Source: Thiomicrorhabdus sp.
GTDB lineage: Bacteria > Pseudomonadota > Gammaproteobacteria > Thiomicrospirales > Thiomicrospiraceae
Direction of reading: 5' to 3'
NCBI RefSeq assembly: GCF_963677875.1
Contig: NZ_OY782570.1
Span: 62,001 to 126,000, forward strand
Length of the DNA: 64,000 nt
The translations under genes were made by a program, and so were the position numbers. Of the stretch, positions 55,703-63,664 are shown piece by piece. The number at the start of each line of letters is the position of its first letter. Within the stretch, counting starts at the first letter, position 1. The notes under the pieces were generated by a model, which searched no databases, had not been told where the DNA came from, and was given only the letters and a program-made list of their open reading frames with translations.

Positions 55703-57022
55703 TTAGAACACCATGGTTACTTGCGCGGATACGCGGTTGTCGATGGTCTTCAGAATATCGTGAACCGGAGAGGAGCTTGGCAGCTTTGGTGCATCGATTG
55801 AACGGATTTCGTAGTTCAAGCGAGCTGAAGTTTTCTTATTGAAGAAGTACTGAGCCCCAAGGGTTGTGGTTCGGAATTCACGATAGTTGGCGTCGACCTC
55901 GGTGCCGCTGTCCAAAGCGTCATAGCGCAGGTTCAGCTCAATTTTCGGTTGAATGCGATAACCGAAATCCAGTTGATAAGCGTAGGCTTTTTCGTCGGTC
56001 TGAACACTGAACGAAGAAGTTTGGGTGCCGTTGTTGGAAAGCGCGCCCGGGACAGCTGCTCCGCTGGTTCCGCCATAAATCATACCGTCGGCAGTGATGT
56101 ATTCGGCCGCCATACGATATTTGCCGTCAAAGTAGGTCATCCCGAGACCGGCACGCTTGCGGTTTTTTTCGGTTGCGGCTCCGCTAATGTTAATGGTGCG
56201 TTTTCCGTCTTGCATCCAGGCATAGAGTTTTACGCCGTGGCGGCGGGGCCCGGAGGTGTTGTCGAAGACTTTTTCCGTAGAAAGATACAGGTAAAGATCT
56301 TTGTTTTCGTCATTGTCTGTCAGAGCCAGACCATTGCCGTTTCCGAGCATCAGCGCGTAACTGTGTTCCCAATCGCCCTGGCGGAAGGCGTCGAAGATTT
56401 GAAGCCCCGTGTCGCGACCGGCGCCAACGGAAGCGTTACGGCCCAAATCGCCGCTGCTGTTGTCGAAAAAGCGCTCCAGAAGCAAGCGATTGGTTCCGTT
56501 GGTAAAGTTGACATAGTTAAAGACCGGAATGGCTTTCAAAAGTTCTTCCGAACCCGGAGTTTTAAATAAACCGACACGTACCCGGGCGCCCGGCAGGTGA
56601 TTGAAGGTGACACTGGCATCGGTGAGTTGACCTTGTGACGCCTTGCCGCCGGTGGTAATTCCGTTATTGCCGAGTTCCGCCATCAGGAAATAATTGATAT
56701 TGCTGTCCAGCGGAAAATTTGCTCCACGGATGCTGACACGGGCTCGACGGATATTGAAACCGCTCGCGGAATCCAGTTGCGGAGCCATCTGGTTGAAAGC
56801 CGCTTTTTGCCCGGCCCATGGCCCGGCTTTGAGTTTTGTGTCGTCGGTTGACTGGTATTCCACCTGAGCAAATCCCCAGAGTTTTGCTGCCGGAGCCTGA
56901 TTGGGTTTTTCGGTTCCCTGCAACATCAGCCAGTTGGTGGCCTGAGCGCTGGGCGCCAGCAAGGCGCAACCAAGAGCAGTTGTCAAAGCGGTGCGTTTCA
57001 TGTTGTTTTTATACGTAAACAT
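55703..57022 (-). CDS. Outer-membrane porin (OprP/OprO-like)
   Basis: A 439-residue porin. The signal peptide is cut after SAQA near residue 29. The mature part has the phosphate-selective-porin look: FNIRRARVSIRGANFPLDSN, YFLMAELGNNG, ARVRVGLFKTPGSEE, and a C-terminal strand ending in Phe (VSAQVTMVF). Twelve to sixteen beta-strands are expected; the substrate is not known. It is last in the operon with two DsrE-like proteins (gaps of 63 and 54 bp), divergent from an ECF sigma gene. The start at 57022 has AGAGGA upstream; a later Met at 57001 does not. Confidence 0.88.
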   Translation of the reverse strand: MFTYKNNMKRTALTTALGCALLAPSAQATNWLMLQGTEKPNQAPAAKLWGFAQVEYQSTDDTKLKAGPWAGQKAAFNQMAPQLDSASGFNIRRARVSIRGANFPLDSNINYFLMAELGNNGITTGGKASQGQLTDASVTFNHLPGARVRVGLFKTPGSEELLKAIPVFNYVNFTNGTNRLLLERFFDNSSGDLGRNASVGAGRDTGLQIFDAFRQGDWEHSYALMLGNGNGLALTDNDENKDLYLYLSTEKVFDNTSGPRRHGVKLYAWMQDGKRTINISGAATEKNRKRAGLGMTYFDGKYRMAAEYITADGMIYGGTSGAAVPGALSNNGTQTSSFSVQTDEKAYAYQLDFGYRIQPKIELNLRYDALDSGTEVDANYREFRTTTLGAQYFFNKKTSARLNYEIRSIDAPKLPSSSPVHDILKTIDNRVSAQVTMVF

Positions 57023-57076
57023 TAAGAGTCCTCTACATCGTCATTTCAAGAGTGTATTTTCTGTATGGGGCGCCGG

Positions 57077-57565
57077 TTACGGACGCAGATACAGGTAACC
57101 TTTCGATTGCAGATAAGCCAGTTCGGCGACACCGCTCGGAACGACACTGGAAGGCTCAACATCGTAAAGATCGCGTTCGATGTTTACGTCACGACCTTTG
57201 ACGGTGTTGGCGCACACATTGAAATGGACTCCCTGCATTTTGAGCTGGTCGATTTTTTGCGTCATCTGGGTGTCGGCATTGGCGGCTTTGAACTTTGGCA
57301 CATTCTGCAAAGCGTCCGGCTTGAGCAGCAAGGACAGGCCGTTACCGTGCAGCACCACTTGAATGTCCAACTTGTCTTCGCCGACGGCGTTGATGTGGTT
57401 TTGAATGTTCCGCAGGGTTGAGGATTGCTTTTTGGCATCGTCGTAATTGATGTGGTAAACCACTTTCTGGAATCCGTATCGGTTTTGTTCGGCGGCCTGA
57501 CTTGCGAACGCGACCAGTGTCAACACAGATGCGATGAATAGTTTGCTCCAGCTAAAGTTTCTCAT
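57077..57565 (-). CDS. Secreted DsrE-like protein, copy 1
   Basis: A 162-residue protein with a cleavable signal peptide (cut expected after FASQA near residue 24) and a DsrE/F-like domain (about 33-162): VVYHINYDDAKK, then IQVVLHGNGLSLLL, then HFNVCANTVKG (Cys108) and a final SGVAELAYLQSKGYLYLRP. Cytoplasmic DsrE proteins handle sulfur as persulfide; the role of secreted members is not known. It sits between its paralogue and a porin in one operon. The single conserved Cys is the likely reactive residue. Confidence 0.82.
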   Translation of the reverse strand: MRNFSWSKLFIASVLTLVAFASQAAEQNRYGFQKVVYHINYDDAKKQSSTLRNIQNHINAVGEDKLDIQVVLHGNGLSLLLKPDALQNVPKFKAANADTQMTQKIDQLKMQGVHFNVCANTVKGRDVNIERDLYDVEPSSVVPSGVAELAYLQSKGYLYLRP

Positions 57566-57628
57566 AATGGTTTCTCCAAGATTGTTTTCTGATATTTTTG
57601 GTTAGGTGAATCCGCCGGATTCGGTTTT

Positions 57629-58084
57629 TTAAGGTTTCAGCAGCTGCCAGCCTGCGGCATTGAGTTGCAAAAGTCGTCCTGCGCCGGCAGGAACAACTTG
57701 AATGCCGTTGCCGGTTTCAAGTTCATGTCCCAATTTTCCGGCAAAGTTTTTCAGGGTATTGGCGCAGGCACTGAAGCGAATTCCCGCCGCCATCATTGAC
57801 TGCATCCGAACCTGATTCGGGTTTCCCTTCAGCATCAAGCGAACGCCGGGCCCGAAAGAGACGACTTCGATATCAACATTTTCTGCACCGTAGTAGCGTT
57901 GCAGGTTTCCGGCAACGTTCAGAACCAGCGTCTGTTTGAAGGGGTCACTGTCACTGATTTGCAGGACGACTTTGTGTTCTGCAAAGGTTTCCGGAAGCGG
58001 CGCTTCCTGCTGGGCGGCGAAGGCCTGGCAGGAGATAAACAGACCGATTAGCCAGAGGATCCGTTGCGTGGTGTTTTTTAACAT
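57629..58084 (-). CDS. Secreted DsrE-like protein, copy 2
   Basis: A 151-residue protein with a signal peptide (cut expected after AFA near residue 23) and a DsrE-like domain: VVLQISDSDPFKQTLVLNV, IEVVSFGPGVRLML, RFSACANTLKNF (Cys107), and a C-terminal GWQLLKP. Its plan matches copy 1, and its SDSDP stretch is close to the DSDDP stretch of the anti-sigma factor encoded on the opposite strand. It is first in the operon; the promoter lies in 58085-58324. Confidence 0.82.
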   Translation of the reverse strand: MLKNTTQRILWLIGLFISCQAFAAQQEAPLPETFAEHKVVLQISDSDPFKQTLVLNVAGNLQRYYGAENVDIEVVSFGPGVRLMLKGNPNQVRMQSMMAAGIRFSACANTLKNFAGKLGHELETGNGIQVVPAGAGRLLQLNAAGWQLLKP

Positions 58085-58155
58085 GGGTTAAATTCCTTCT
58101 GATTCTTCAAGAGGTGAAATTAAGCGCGCTTAGTGGGTAAACGCTTGGCGGGTGG

Positions 58156-58164
58156 TTTTTATTC
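58156..58164 (-). promoter_or_regulatory. Possible ECF -35-like element, DsrE side
   Basis: On the minus strand GAATAAAAA stands about 72 bp before the DsrE copy 2 start. The same nine bases occur at 58248-58256 on the plus strand, pointing the other way. CGTTTA lies 14 bases after GAATAAA on the minus strand. Confidence 0.4.
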
Positions 58165-58247
58165 CATATTTTTGAGACAAAGTTTTTTATTAGAGAGATA
58201 GTTATTTTTATTTCATAAGTTGTTAATATTTGAGTAAAAATAACCGT

Positions 58248-58256
58248 GAATAAAAA
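58248..58256 (+). promoter_or_regulatory. Possible ECF -35-like element, sigma side
   Basis: GAATAAAAA stands 68 bp before the sigma factor ATG, mirrored by a copy on the other strand. A pair like this would suit autoregulation plus control of the divergent operon, but the spacing to a -10-like element differs between the two. Confidence 0.4.
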
Positions 58257-58324
58257 TTTGCATTCGGCTTCGATCTTCATTTAGTATCGAAAAAAAGAGC
58301 CAATTTCGATAGTGAAGCCTCATT

Positions 58325-58900
58325 ATGAATTTTTCAAAAAAAGTAACCGGTTTTCTGTGTGATGCGCGGGAAAAACAGAGATTTAACAGCGCCATTGAGA
58401 AGCAGTATTCCGGGTTGTATCGTCTGGCATTTGCCTGGTGTCATCAGGCTGCAGTGGCGGAAGATCTGGTTCAGGAAACTCTGCTTAAAGCGATAGAAAG
58501 CCGCAAAGATCTTGAGTGTTTGGAGCATTTGAATGCATGGTTGTGCCGGATCATGCATAATCAGTTTTTGGATAATATCCGTTATAACCGTCGCTGGGAG
58601 TGGGTGGAGGAGTCGGAAATCGATCAGTATTTTTGTGCTGATTGCACCGAAACCCAGCTGATCAGACAGCAGACTGCCGAGCGTTTTTATCAGGCGTTAT
58701 CACGCCTTTCTTTCTCACAGAGAGAGGCGATTACGCTTGCTGATCTGCAAGGGTTCAGTTATCAGGAAATTGCTGAGATAACCGAAACGCCAATCGGTAC
58801 GGTTATGAGCCGGATTTCACGCGGACGCGAAAAATTAAAAGAATTACTGCAGCAGGCTGAGACCCAGCAGAACAGAGTGATCTCTCTTTGGAGAAGTTGA
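58325..58900 (+). CDS. ECF sigma-70 factor
   Basis: A 191-residue sigma factor. Region 2 is YRLAFAWCHQAAVAEDLVQE followed by TLLKAIES and a WLCRIMHNQFLDNIRY stretch (about 32-90), and region 4 is REAITLADLQGFSYQEIAE with GTVMSRISRGREKLK (about 130-180). The stop overlaps the ATG of the anti-sigma gene (TGATG), so they are translationally coupled. It faces the DsrE-porin operon across 240 bp of AT-rich DNA. Confidence 0.9.
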   Translation: MNFSKKVTGFLCDAREKQRFNSAIEKQYSGLYRLAFAWCHQAAVAEDLVQETLLKAIESRKDLECLEHLNAWLCRIMHNQFLDNIRYNRRWEWVEESEIDQYFCADCTETQLIRQQTAERFYQALSRLSFSQREAITLADLQGFSYQEIAEITETPIGTVMSRISRGREKLKELLQQAETQQNRVISLWRS

Positions 58901-59592
58901 TGTCAAGAAAAATAGAAAGTTATCAAATTCATGCCTATGTCGATGGTCAGTTAAGTCGTGAGGAGTGCCTGGAAATTGAAATGGCGATGCAGCATGAACC
59001 GGAGCTGGAACAGCGTATCTGTCAGTTACGCGGATTAAAGTCGAAGCTGAAAGAGGTTTATAACGATATTCCCGTTCCGAAAAAGCATTTGCATAAAGCG
59101 GATGTATCGCGGCTTTCCGGCTTTCCGAGAAGTATTGCGGCATCGGTGGTGCTGGGGATGTTTCTTGGCGCCGGGGCATTGAATCTGTATTTGAACGGCG
59201 GGCAGGCGACGGCTGTCGGAGCGGTTCAGCAGCAGATGTTGGCGTCGAAATATGTTATTCACCTGGATTCGGATGATCCACAAAAAGAGATACTGGCGCT
59301 TCAGGAAGCTCGCAAATTATTATCTGACGGAGGGCCGGAAGTTCAGGTGGACATGATTTCCAACTATCATGGAGTGAATCTGTTTGAAGTCGATAACCCT
59401 AATCGTTCGCAGTTGGAATCTCTTTTGGAGCAGTATCCGAATCTGACGCTGTATGCCTGTCATCGTGCCTTGCAAAGAGCAATTAATCGCGGGGAAGATA
59501 TCCAGATGCTTCCGCAGGTTGTTCAGGATCGGGCTGGAATCGATGCGCTGGCTGAGAGGCTGATTTCCGGTTGGCGTTACATCAAAATTTAA
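58900..59592 (+). CDS. Anti-sigma factor with periplasmic DsrE-like domain
   Basis: A 230-residue protein. Residues about 5-50 look like an anti-sigma N-terminal domain (ESYQIHAYVDGQLSREEC) although the usual His-x3-Cys-x2-Cys zinc motif is absent. A membrane helix follows near 78-98. Residues about 117-230 read like a DsrE-like domain: VIHLDSDDPQKE (compare SDSDPFKQ of the secreted copy), VQVDMISNYHGVNLF, TLYACHRALQ (Cys187 at the position of Cys107/108), and a final GWRYIKI. The C-terminal part should lie in the periplasm. ATG 58900 has GGAG 6 bases upstream; ATG 58888 is in frame but overlaps sigma further. The DsrE reading is my comparison with the neighbouring proteins, not a search result. 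Confidence 0.8.
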   Translation: MSRKIESYQIHAYVDGQLSREECLEIEMAMQHEPELEQRICQLRGLKSKLKEVYNDIPVPKKHLHKADVSRLSGFPRSIAASVVLGMFLGAGALNLYLNGGQATAVGAVQQQMLASKYVIHLDSDDPQKEILALQEARKLLSDGGPEVQVDMISNYHGVNLFEVDNPNRSQLESLLEQYPNLTLYACHRALQRAINRGEDIQMLPQVVQDRAGIDALAERLISGWRYIKI

Positions 59593-59671
59593 CCTGCCCG
59601 GAGCCTCCGTTACCCGAGCGTTATCTTGAGGTTCCAAGAATTCACGTCTTTGCCTTATCCTTGGGGGGAAT

Positions 59672-59734
59672 CGCCGGTTTGGATTTCTTAAGCCTTTGCT
59701 TGACAGCTTGGAGCTTAAGAAGATTGAACCGGCG
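59672..59734. repeat. 63-bp imperfect inverted repeat
   Basis: CGCCGGTT ... TTCTTAAGC on the left pairs with GCTTAAGAA ... AACCGGCG on the right, with 5-base unpaired parts between the two stem blocks and a 19-base loop. It lies in the convergent interval between the anti-sigma gene and the MBL gene and may act as a bidirectional terminator, although no T-run is present. Confidence 0.6.
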
Positions 59735-59741
59735 CCAGAGG

Positions 59742-60848
59742 TTATTCGTTGCTTTCGCCTAAATCACCGCCGGTAAATTCACGGTAAATATGCACGGCAT
59801 TATTGCGGTAGGTCTGCTCGAAAACCGGACGGTCGCTGTAAGCGGTTTGGTCGATCTGATCCAGATTCTGTTCGTTACCGCCGGCGGCAATCAGTTTTTC
59901 GATCTGTGTATGCATGTCTTTCAGATAGTCGTAAGTATCTTTTTTGACTTGTTGCAGACTGGTCGGGCTGCCATGGCCGGGTACGACCTTGACGTCTTTT
60001 GGCATGGCATCCATAAAGACTTCAAAGGTTTCAACCCATTTACGAGTGTCTGTATAGGAGAATAGTGCCAACATGCGTTTATTGTAGGCCAGGTCGCCAG
60101 GGAAGACGATATTGCGTTTTGGCAGGTAGACAATGGTGGAGCCGGGAGTATGGCCCGGGCCGAAATTCATAATCTGTACGCTTTCACCGCCGCCGACATC
60201 GACTGTGATGCGGTCGTCGAAGGTGGTGAAGAGATCAGACACGTCGCGGGCGTCTTCGGTCAGTTCATGGCCGACTCGAGTGCCCCAGCTGTTTTTGATT
60301 GCAGCAAAACCGTTATGGAAGTCGTCGTTTGCGACGGAATGAGAGTAAAGGTGTTTTACGCCTTGATCAACCCAGTAGCTCGCTCCCAGATAAGCGTGTC
60401 CCTGACTGTTTTCCACAGCGACCCATTTTACCGGTTTGTCGGTCACTTGTTTGATTTGCTGGTGAAGAGAATAGGCCAGGGCCGTATTGGCACCGGCATT
60501 GAATACAAAAACCCCGTCTTCGAATACCATGAAGCTTAGGTTGTTGTTCAGGCCGAAGTTGCTCGGGTTATGCCAGATCAGGCTGCCGACCACGGTGTAG
60601 ATGCCGTCGGCGACTTCTTCGGCTTGCGGAATCGGCAGTGTTCTGCCGATGTAACCTTCTTTTTTGATGGTTTTTTCCAGGTCGCGGGCGTATTCATCCA
60701 CTGACAGAGGAATGATGCCGCCATCGGCATAGCCTTTCATTTCCTGAGCGTAGTGCTGAAACCCCTCGGTGTAAGCGTCCGAGGCATTGGCTAAAGGCAG
60801 CACGCTGCCGAGTAAGCTGAATCCGAGCGCGAGTTTAAATGTTTGCAT
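59742..60848 (-). CDS. Secreted MBL-fold hydrolase with altered metal motif
   Basis: A 368-residue protein with a signal peptide (cut expected after ANA near residue 22) and a metallo-beta-lactamase fold. Later metal motifs are present: GHTPGSTIVYL, FPGDLAYN and VPGHGSP. The first motif, normally His-x-His-x-Asp-His, is replaced by ENSQGHAYLGASYW (Gln149, His151, Tyr153, Leu154), so only one of the four usual ligands of that block remains. It may bind one metal, use another chemistry, or be inactive. It follows a TetR gene by 39 bp and is probably its target. Confidence 0.82.
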   Translation of the reverse strand: MQTFKLALGFSLLGSVLPLANASDAYTEGFQHYAQEMKGYADGGIIPLSVDEYARDLEKTIKKEGYIGRTLPIPQAEEVADGIYTVVGSLIWHNPSNFGLNNNLSFMVFEDGVFVFNAGANTALAYSLHQQIKQVTDKPVKWVAVENSQGHAYLGASYWVDQGVKHLYSHSVANDDFHNGFAAIKNSWGTRVGHELTEDARDVSDLFTTFDDRITVDVGGGESVQIMNFGPGHTPGSTIVYLPKRNIVFPGDLAYNKRMLALFSYTDTRKWVETFEVFMDAMPKDVKVVPGHGSPTSLQQVKKDTYDYLKDMHTQIEKLIAAGGNEQNLDQIDQTAYSDRPVFEQTYRNNAVHIYREFTGGDLGESNE

Positions 60849-60887
60849 GTGAGGCTCCTATCGGTGTTGAGGTAGGTGGTGGCGTTG

Positions 60888-61490
60888 TTATTTTTGGATG
60901 TCGGCGGCCACGCTTCGCCAACAGGTTTCGCTGATCTCGTCCAGATATTCAAGCGCTGGCTTGGGAAGCATCTGGTCGAGCGAAAGTTGTATCAACCGCA
61001 GAACTCCACCGTAGGCTGAGGCAGCGGCAATCATCGGATCCATTTCTCTAACAAGCCCTTGCTGCATGCCGTTTTCCAATACTTCTCTTAATTTGATAAA
61101 CGGTTTTGAAGAGCAGATCGGGGCCAGATCCGGCATGAATTCTTTGTGCTGGGCTCTGAGGACGAACTGGCTGACATGTGGGTGATCCTGAGCGGTTTGA
61201 ATGAGCCAGCGGCATAGCGCCTGATACTGTTGCCAGGCGTTTTGGGTCGGGTCGAGGAGAAGGGCATTTTGCTCGCCTTCAATCTGCCATAACAGCTGCT
61301 GCATCAGCGCTTCGGCGATGTTTTGTTTGTCTTTGAATCCGTGGTAAATCGATCCGGTGCTGACGCCTGAGTGTTTGACCAGATCGGGAATTGAGGTGTT
61401 GAAATAGCCTTTTTCGACAAACAGGTGCAAAGCGCTGTTCAGCACTTTCAGTTTGACTTCGCTGAGTTCGGGATTGTTCAGGTAGGACAT
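60888..61490 (-). CDS. TetR-family transcriptional regulator
   Basis: A repressor of 200 residues (203 from TTG 61499). The HTH lies at about residues 14-55 (VLNSALHLFVEKGYFNTSI; SGVSTGSIYHGFKDKQNIAEA). The ligand domain is helical. Two overlapping palindromes lie just upstream, which suggests autoregulation, and the MBL gene is the next in the same direction, so it is the likely regulated partner. Confidence 0.87.
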   Translation of the reverse strand: MSYLNNPELSEVKLKVLNSALHLFVEKGYFNTSIPDLVKHSGVSTGSIYHGFKDKQNIAEALMQQLLWQIEGEQNALLLDPTQNAWQQYQALCRWLIQTAQDHPHVSQFVLRAQHKEFMPDLAPICSSKPFIKLREVLENGMQQGLVREMDPMIAAASAYGGVLRLIQLSLDQMLPKPALEYLDEISETCWRSVAADIQK

Positions 61491-61501
61491 AGATTTCAAC
61501 T

Positions 61502-61531
61502 TAGAATACTGATTCTAGAATTTTCATTCTA
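61502..61531. promoter_or_regulatory. Tandem operator of the TetR gene
   Basis: TAGAATACTGATTCTA (61502-61517) and TAGAATTTTCATTCTA (61516-61531) are two copies of TAGAAT-N4-ATTCTA that share two bases. A TAGAAT half-site recurs near 61577. This fits cooperative binding of the adjacent TetR protein. Confidence 0.7.
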
Positions 61532-61755
61532 GTCGAGTTCAATTGTGATAAACAATTGGTTTTACGATCAAATTTTAGAATACCTGTATAAGGAAAATAT
61601 TTTCCGGGATGATTTGAATAGCCTGCAAGGGCAATTGAGAGGATTTAGGAAGTAGAGGAAAGGCTGGAAAACCGCGCACCTGTTTTGTACGCGGTTTCCG
61701 GTTTCGCCAGATAAAGAGAAGTCCGGCATGAGACCGGCATTAGAAAAGTGAAGTT

Positions 61756-63198
61756 TTAATCGCGAGGAGACAGATCAAGGTCTTTGATGATGTAGAGACG
61801 GTTACCGTCAATATCGCTATCGTTCAACATTTTCTGCGTCAGTTCGCCGGAAGTTGACCAGGTTGCAAAGTCGTCATCATTCAAAACCCCAAGGTGTTGA
61901 TCGTCAATCAGCCATAGACCTTCCATCTTGTCGTGCGGGTATTCAACAGCAGAGACCATGTCGACTACAAGTTCTTTGGAAACCGGGTAGATCTGTGCAG
62001 TTGTCAGAGCATCCCATCCATTGTTCAGCACCACTTCTTCAAGTGTTGAGCCGTTCATCAATAGGCCTAGATCGGCATCTTGCACGAAGTCGCCCTGGGT
62101 GCCGACACTTTCAAGGTCGGTGGCATTGCGAAGGTCGATGCGATAGACGTGCTTCTGCGCATCCGGTGTGGCGGCGTCGGTACCGTCCGGGCCGCCGAAC
62201 AGGAAGCTTCCATCACGCTCGATGATCAGAAATTCATTGGCGCTGATTGCAACGATTTCTGAATTGGAGTTTTGCGGCTTTTCTTGTTTGTACAGGTATT
62301 GTCCGATCGTGCCGTCCTGAAGGTTAACCGTTACGATGCGGGTAATATCCAGGTCTTTTACGGAGCTGTTCGGGTTATACATGGTGGACTGCATGATGCC
62401 GACCAGCGTCGTTTGATCCGGCGTGATCGCCAAGCCTTCCATTCCACGGTTGGCCCGACGATTGGCAAACTCCGCCGGCAGGTGAATCGTTACCCGGGCG
62501 TCACCTGCGAAAGGATTAATGCGACCGATTTCTTTTCCTTCGGCATCAAAATGTACCATGTGCGGGCCGTATTCGTCGCTGACCCAGAAGGTGCCGTCGT
62601 CAAGTGCTGCAAGGCCTTCGCCATCCAGGCCGTAGTCGTCAAGTTTGAGTGGGTTGTAGTCGGGACTGGCGGAATTGTCGTTGTAAGCTTTGCTTGGATC
62701 GACCAATACCGGAGAACCGTCGGCATTGTAAGGCGTTTCGCCGGTTCCGCCCAGTGCGGAGGTGTTTGGCAGGCCGGAAATGTTTTTGCCATCGCGATCT
62801 TTAAGAAGAATTTCTTTAACCAGCTCGATTTCGCCTTTGTCGGTGATTTTGAATTGACCGATTCGAGGAGTATAGTCCGGTGTCGGGAATTTTTTGCCTT
62901 TACCGTAATTACCGGTGAAAGTGGCATTTGGGCCGCGGTCGGTCAAGGCGTAAAATTGATCAGTTTCGCCGGGAACCGCTGTCATGGCAGAGCCGAAACC
63001 ACCGTTGCGAACTTCAAACGGTTGCTGGGTATCGGCGTCGATTAGATCGCTGCGCAAAATGCTATACGGCAAAGAGGCACCCTCTGTTGAAAGGGTATCA
63101 ATTGCATTTTTCAGTGATTCGTCTGAATCGGAATCGTTACAGGCGGTCAATAGCAGGGTGCCGAGAACGGCGCTGGCTAATAGAGTTTTCTTCAACAT
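61756..63198 (-). CDS. Lipoprotein with phytase-like (esterase-like) beta-propeller domain
   Basis: A 480-residue lipoprotein: lipobox LLLTACND (Cys near residue 20), a short acidic linker, then the phytase-like domain seen in many secreted proteins. Features are FYALTDRGPNATF near the start, LDGEGLAALDDGTFWVSDEYGPHM in the middle (the Asp-Glu-Tyr-Gly-Pro motif), NRGMEGLAITPDQTTLVG and KMEGLWLIDDQHLGVLNDDDF near the end. Substrate is unknown; phosphorus scavenging is one possibility. No partner gene is adjacent in the same direction. Confidence 0.87.
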   Translation of the reverse strand: MLKKTLLASAVLGTLLLTACNDSDSDESLKNAIDTLSTEGASLPYSILRSDLIDADTQQPFEVRNGGFGSAMTAVPGETDQFYALTDRGPNATFTGNYGKGKKFPTPDYTPRIGQFKITDKGEIELVKEILLKDRDGKNISGLPNTSALGGTGETPYNADGSPVLVDPSKAYNDNSASPDYNPLKLDDYGLDGEGLAALDDGTFWVSDEYGPHMVHFDAEGKEIGRINPFAGDARVTIHLPAEFANRRANRGMEGLAITPDQTTLVGIMQSTMYNPNSSVKDLDITRIVTVNLQDGTIGQYLYKQEKPQNSNSEIVAISANEFLIIERDGSFLFGGPDGTDAATPDAQKHVYRIDLRNATDLESVGTQGDFVQDADLGLLMNGSTLEEVVLNNGWDALTTAQIYPVSKELVVDMVSAVEYPHDKMEGLWLIDDQHLGVLNDDDFATWSTSGELTQKMLNDSDIDGNRLYIIKDLDLSPRD

Positions 63199-63412
63199 AT
63201 CTCTTCCTTTGTCCTAATTGAATGTAAATATTGCCCGGCTGTTTGGCGCAAAAGGTTTGTGTCGATGCGGTTTGATATTGTTATAAGTGAGGCATCGTTT
63301 GCCAGCCGAAGCGGATTAATTTAGAGAAAATGCCGACGGCTTTTTTGAAGTTTTTCTGGTGTTTTCGTGTCAGAATTGTGAATGAGTGGCAATGGTTAGG
63401 GAGGATAAAAAG

Positions 63413-63664
63413 ATGGATTGGCAGACCCTGCAAACCCTGCTTATGTGGTGTACCTTGATTAATCTCGGTTTGTATTTGCTGACGCTGGTTGCGGTGATGT
63501 GGTTTAGAAAGCCGGTAGTTTTGATGCACCTCTATCTGTTTTCGATGAATGAAAAAGAGGTCATGTCTTCTATCCAAAGTTATCTTGGGCGTTACAAGCT
63601 TCTGATTACGGTGTTTAACTTTGTTCCCTGGCTGGCTTTGTGGTTAATGCAGAGCGGTTATTGA
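63413..63664 (+). CDS. Small membrane protein (DUF6868-like)
   Basis: An 83-residue protein with two hydrophobic segments (about 9-29 and 62-80) and a polar loop between them. It resembles the DUF6868 family of small Gammaproteobacterial proteins. ATG 63413 is chosen because GGGAGG lies about 8 bases upstream; 9 further in-frame codons precede it without support. Confidence 0.65.
   Translation: MDWQTLQTLLMWCTLINLGLYLLTLVAVMWFRKPVVLMHLYLFSMNEKEVMSSIQSYLGRYKLLITVFNFVPWLALWLMQSGY

Noticed and set aside
55949-56569. 206-codon plus-strand frame opposite the porin gene
   Set aside because: Hydrophobic strands of the porin read in antisense; no start signals.
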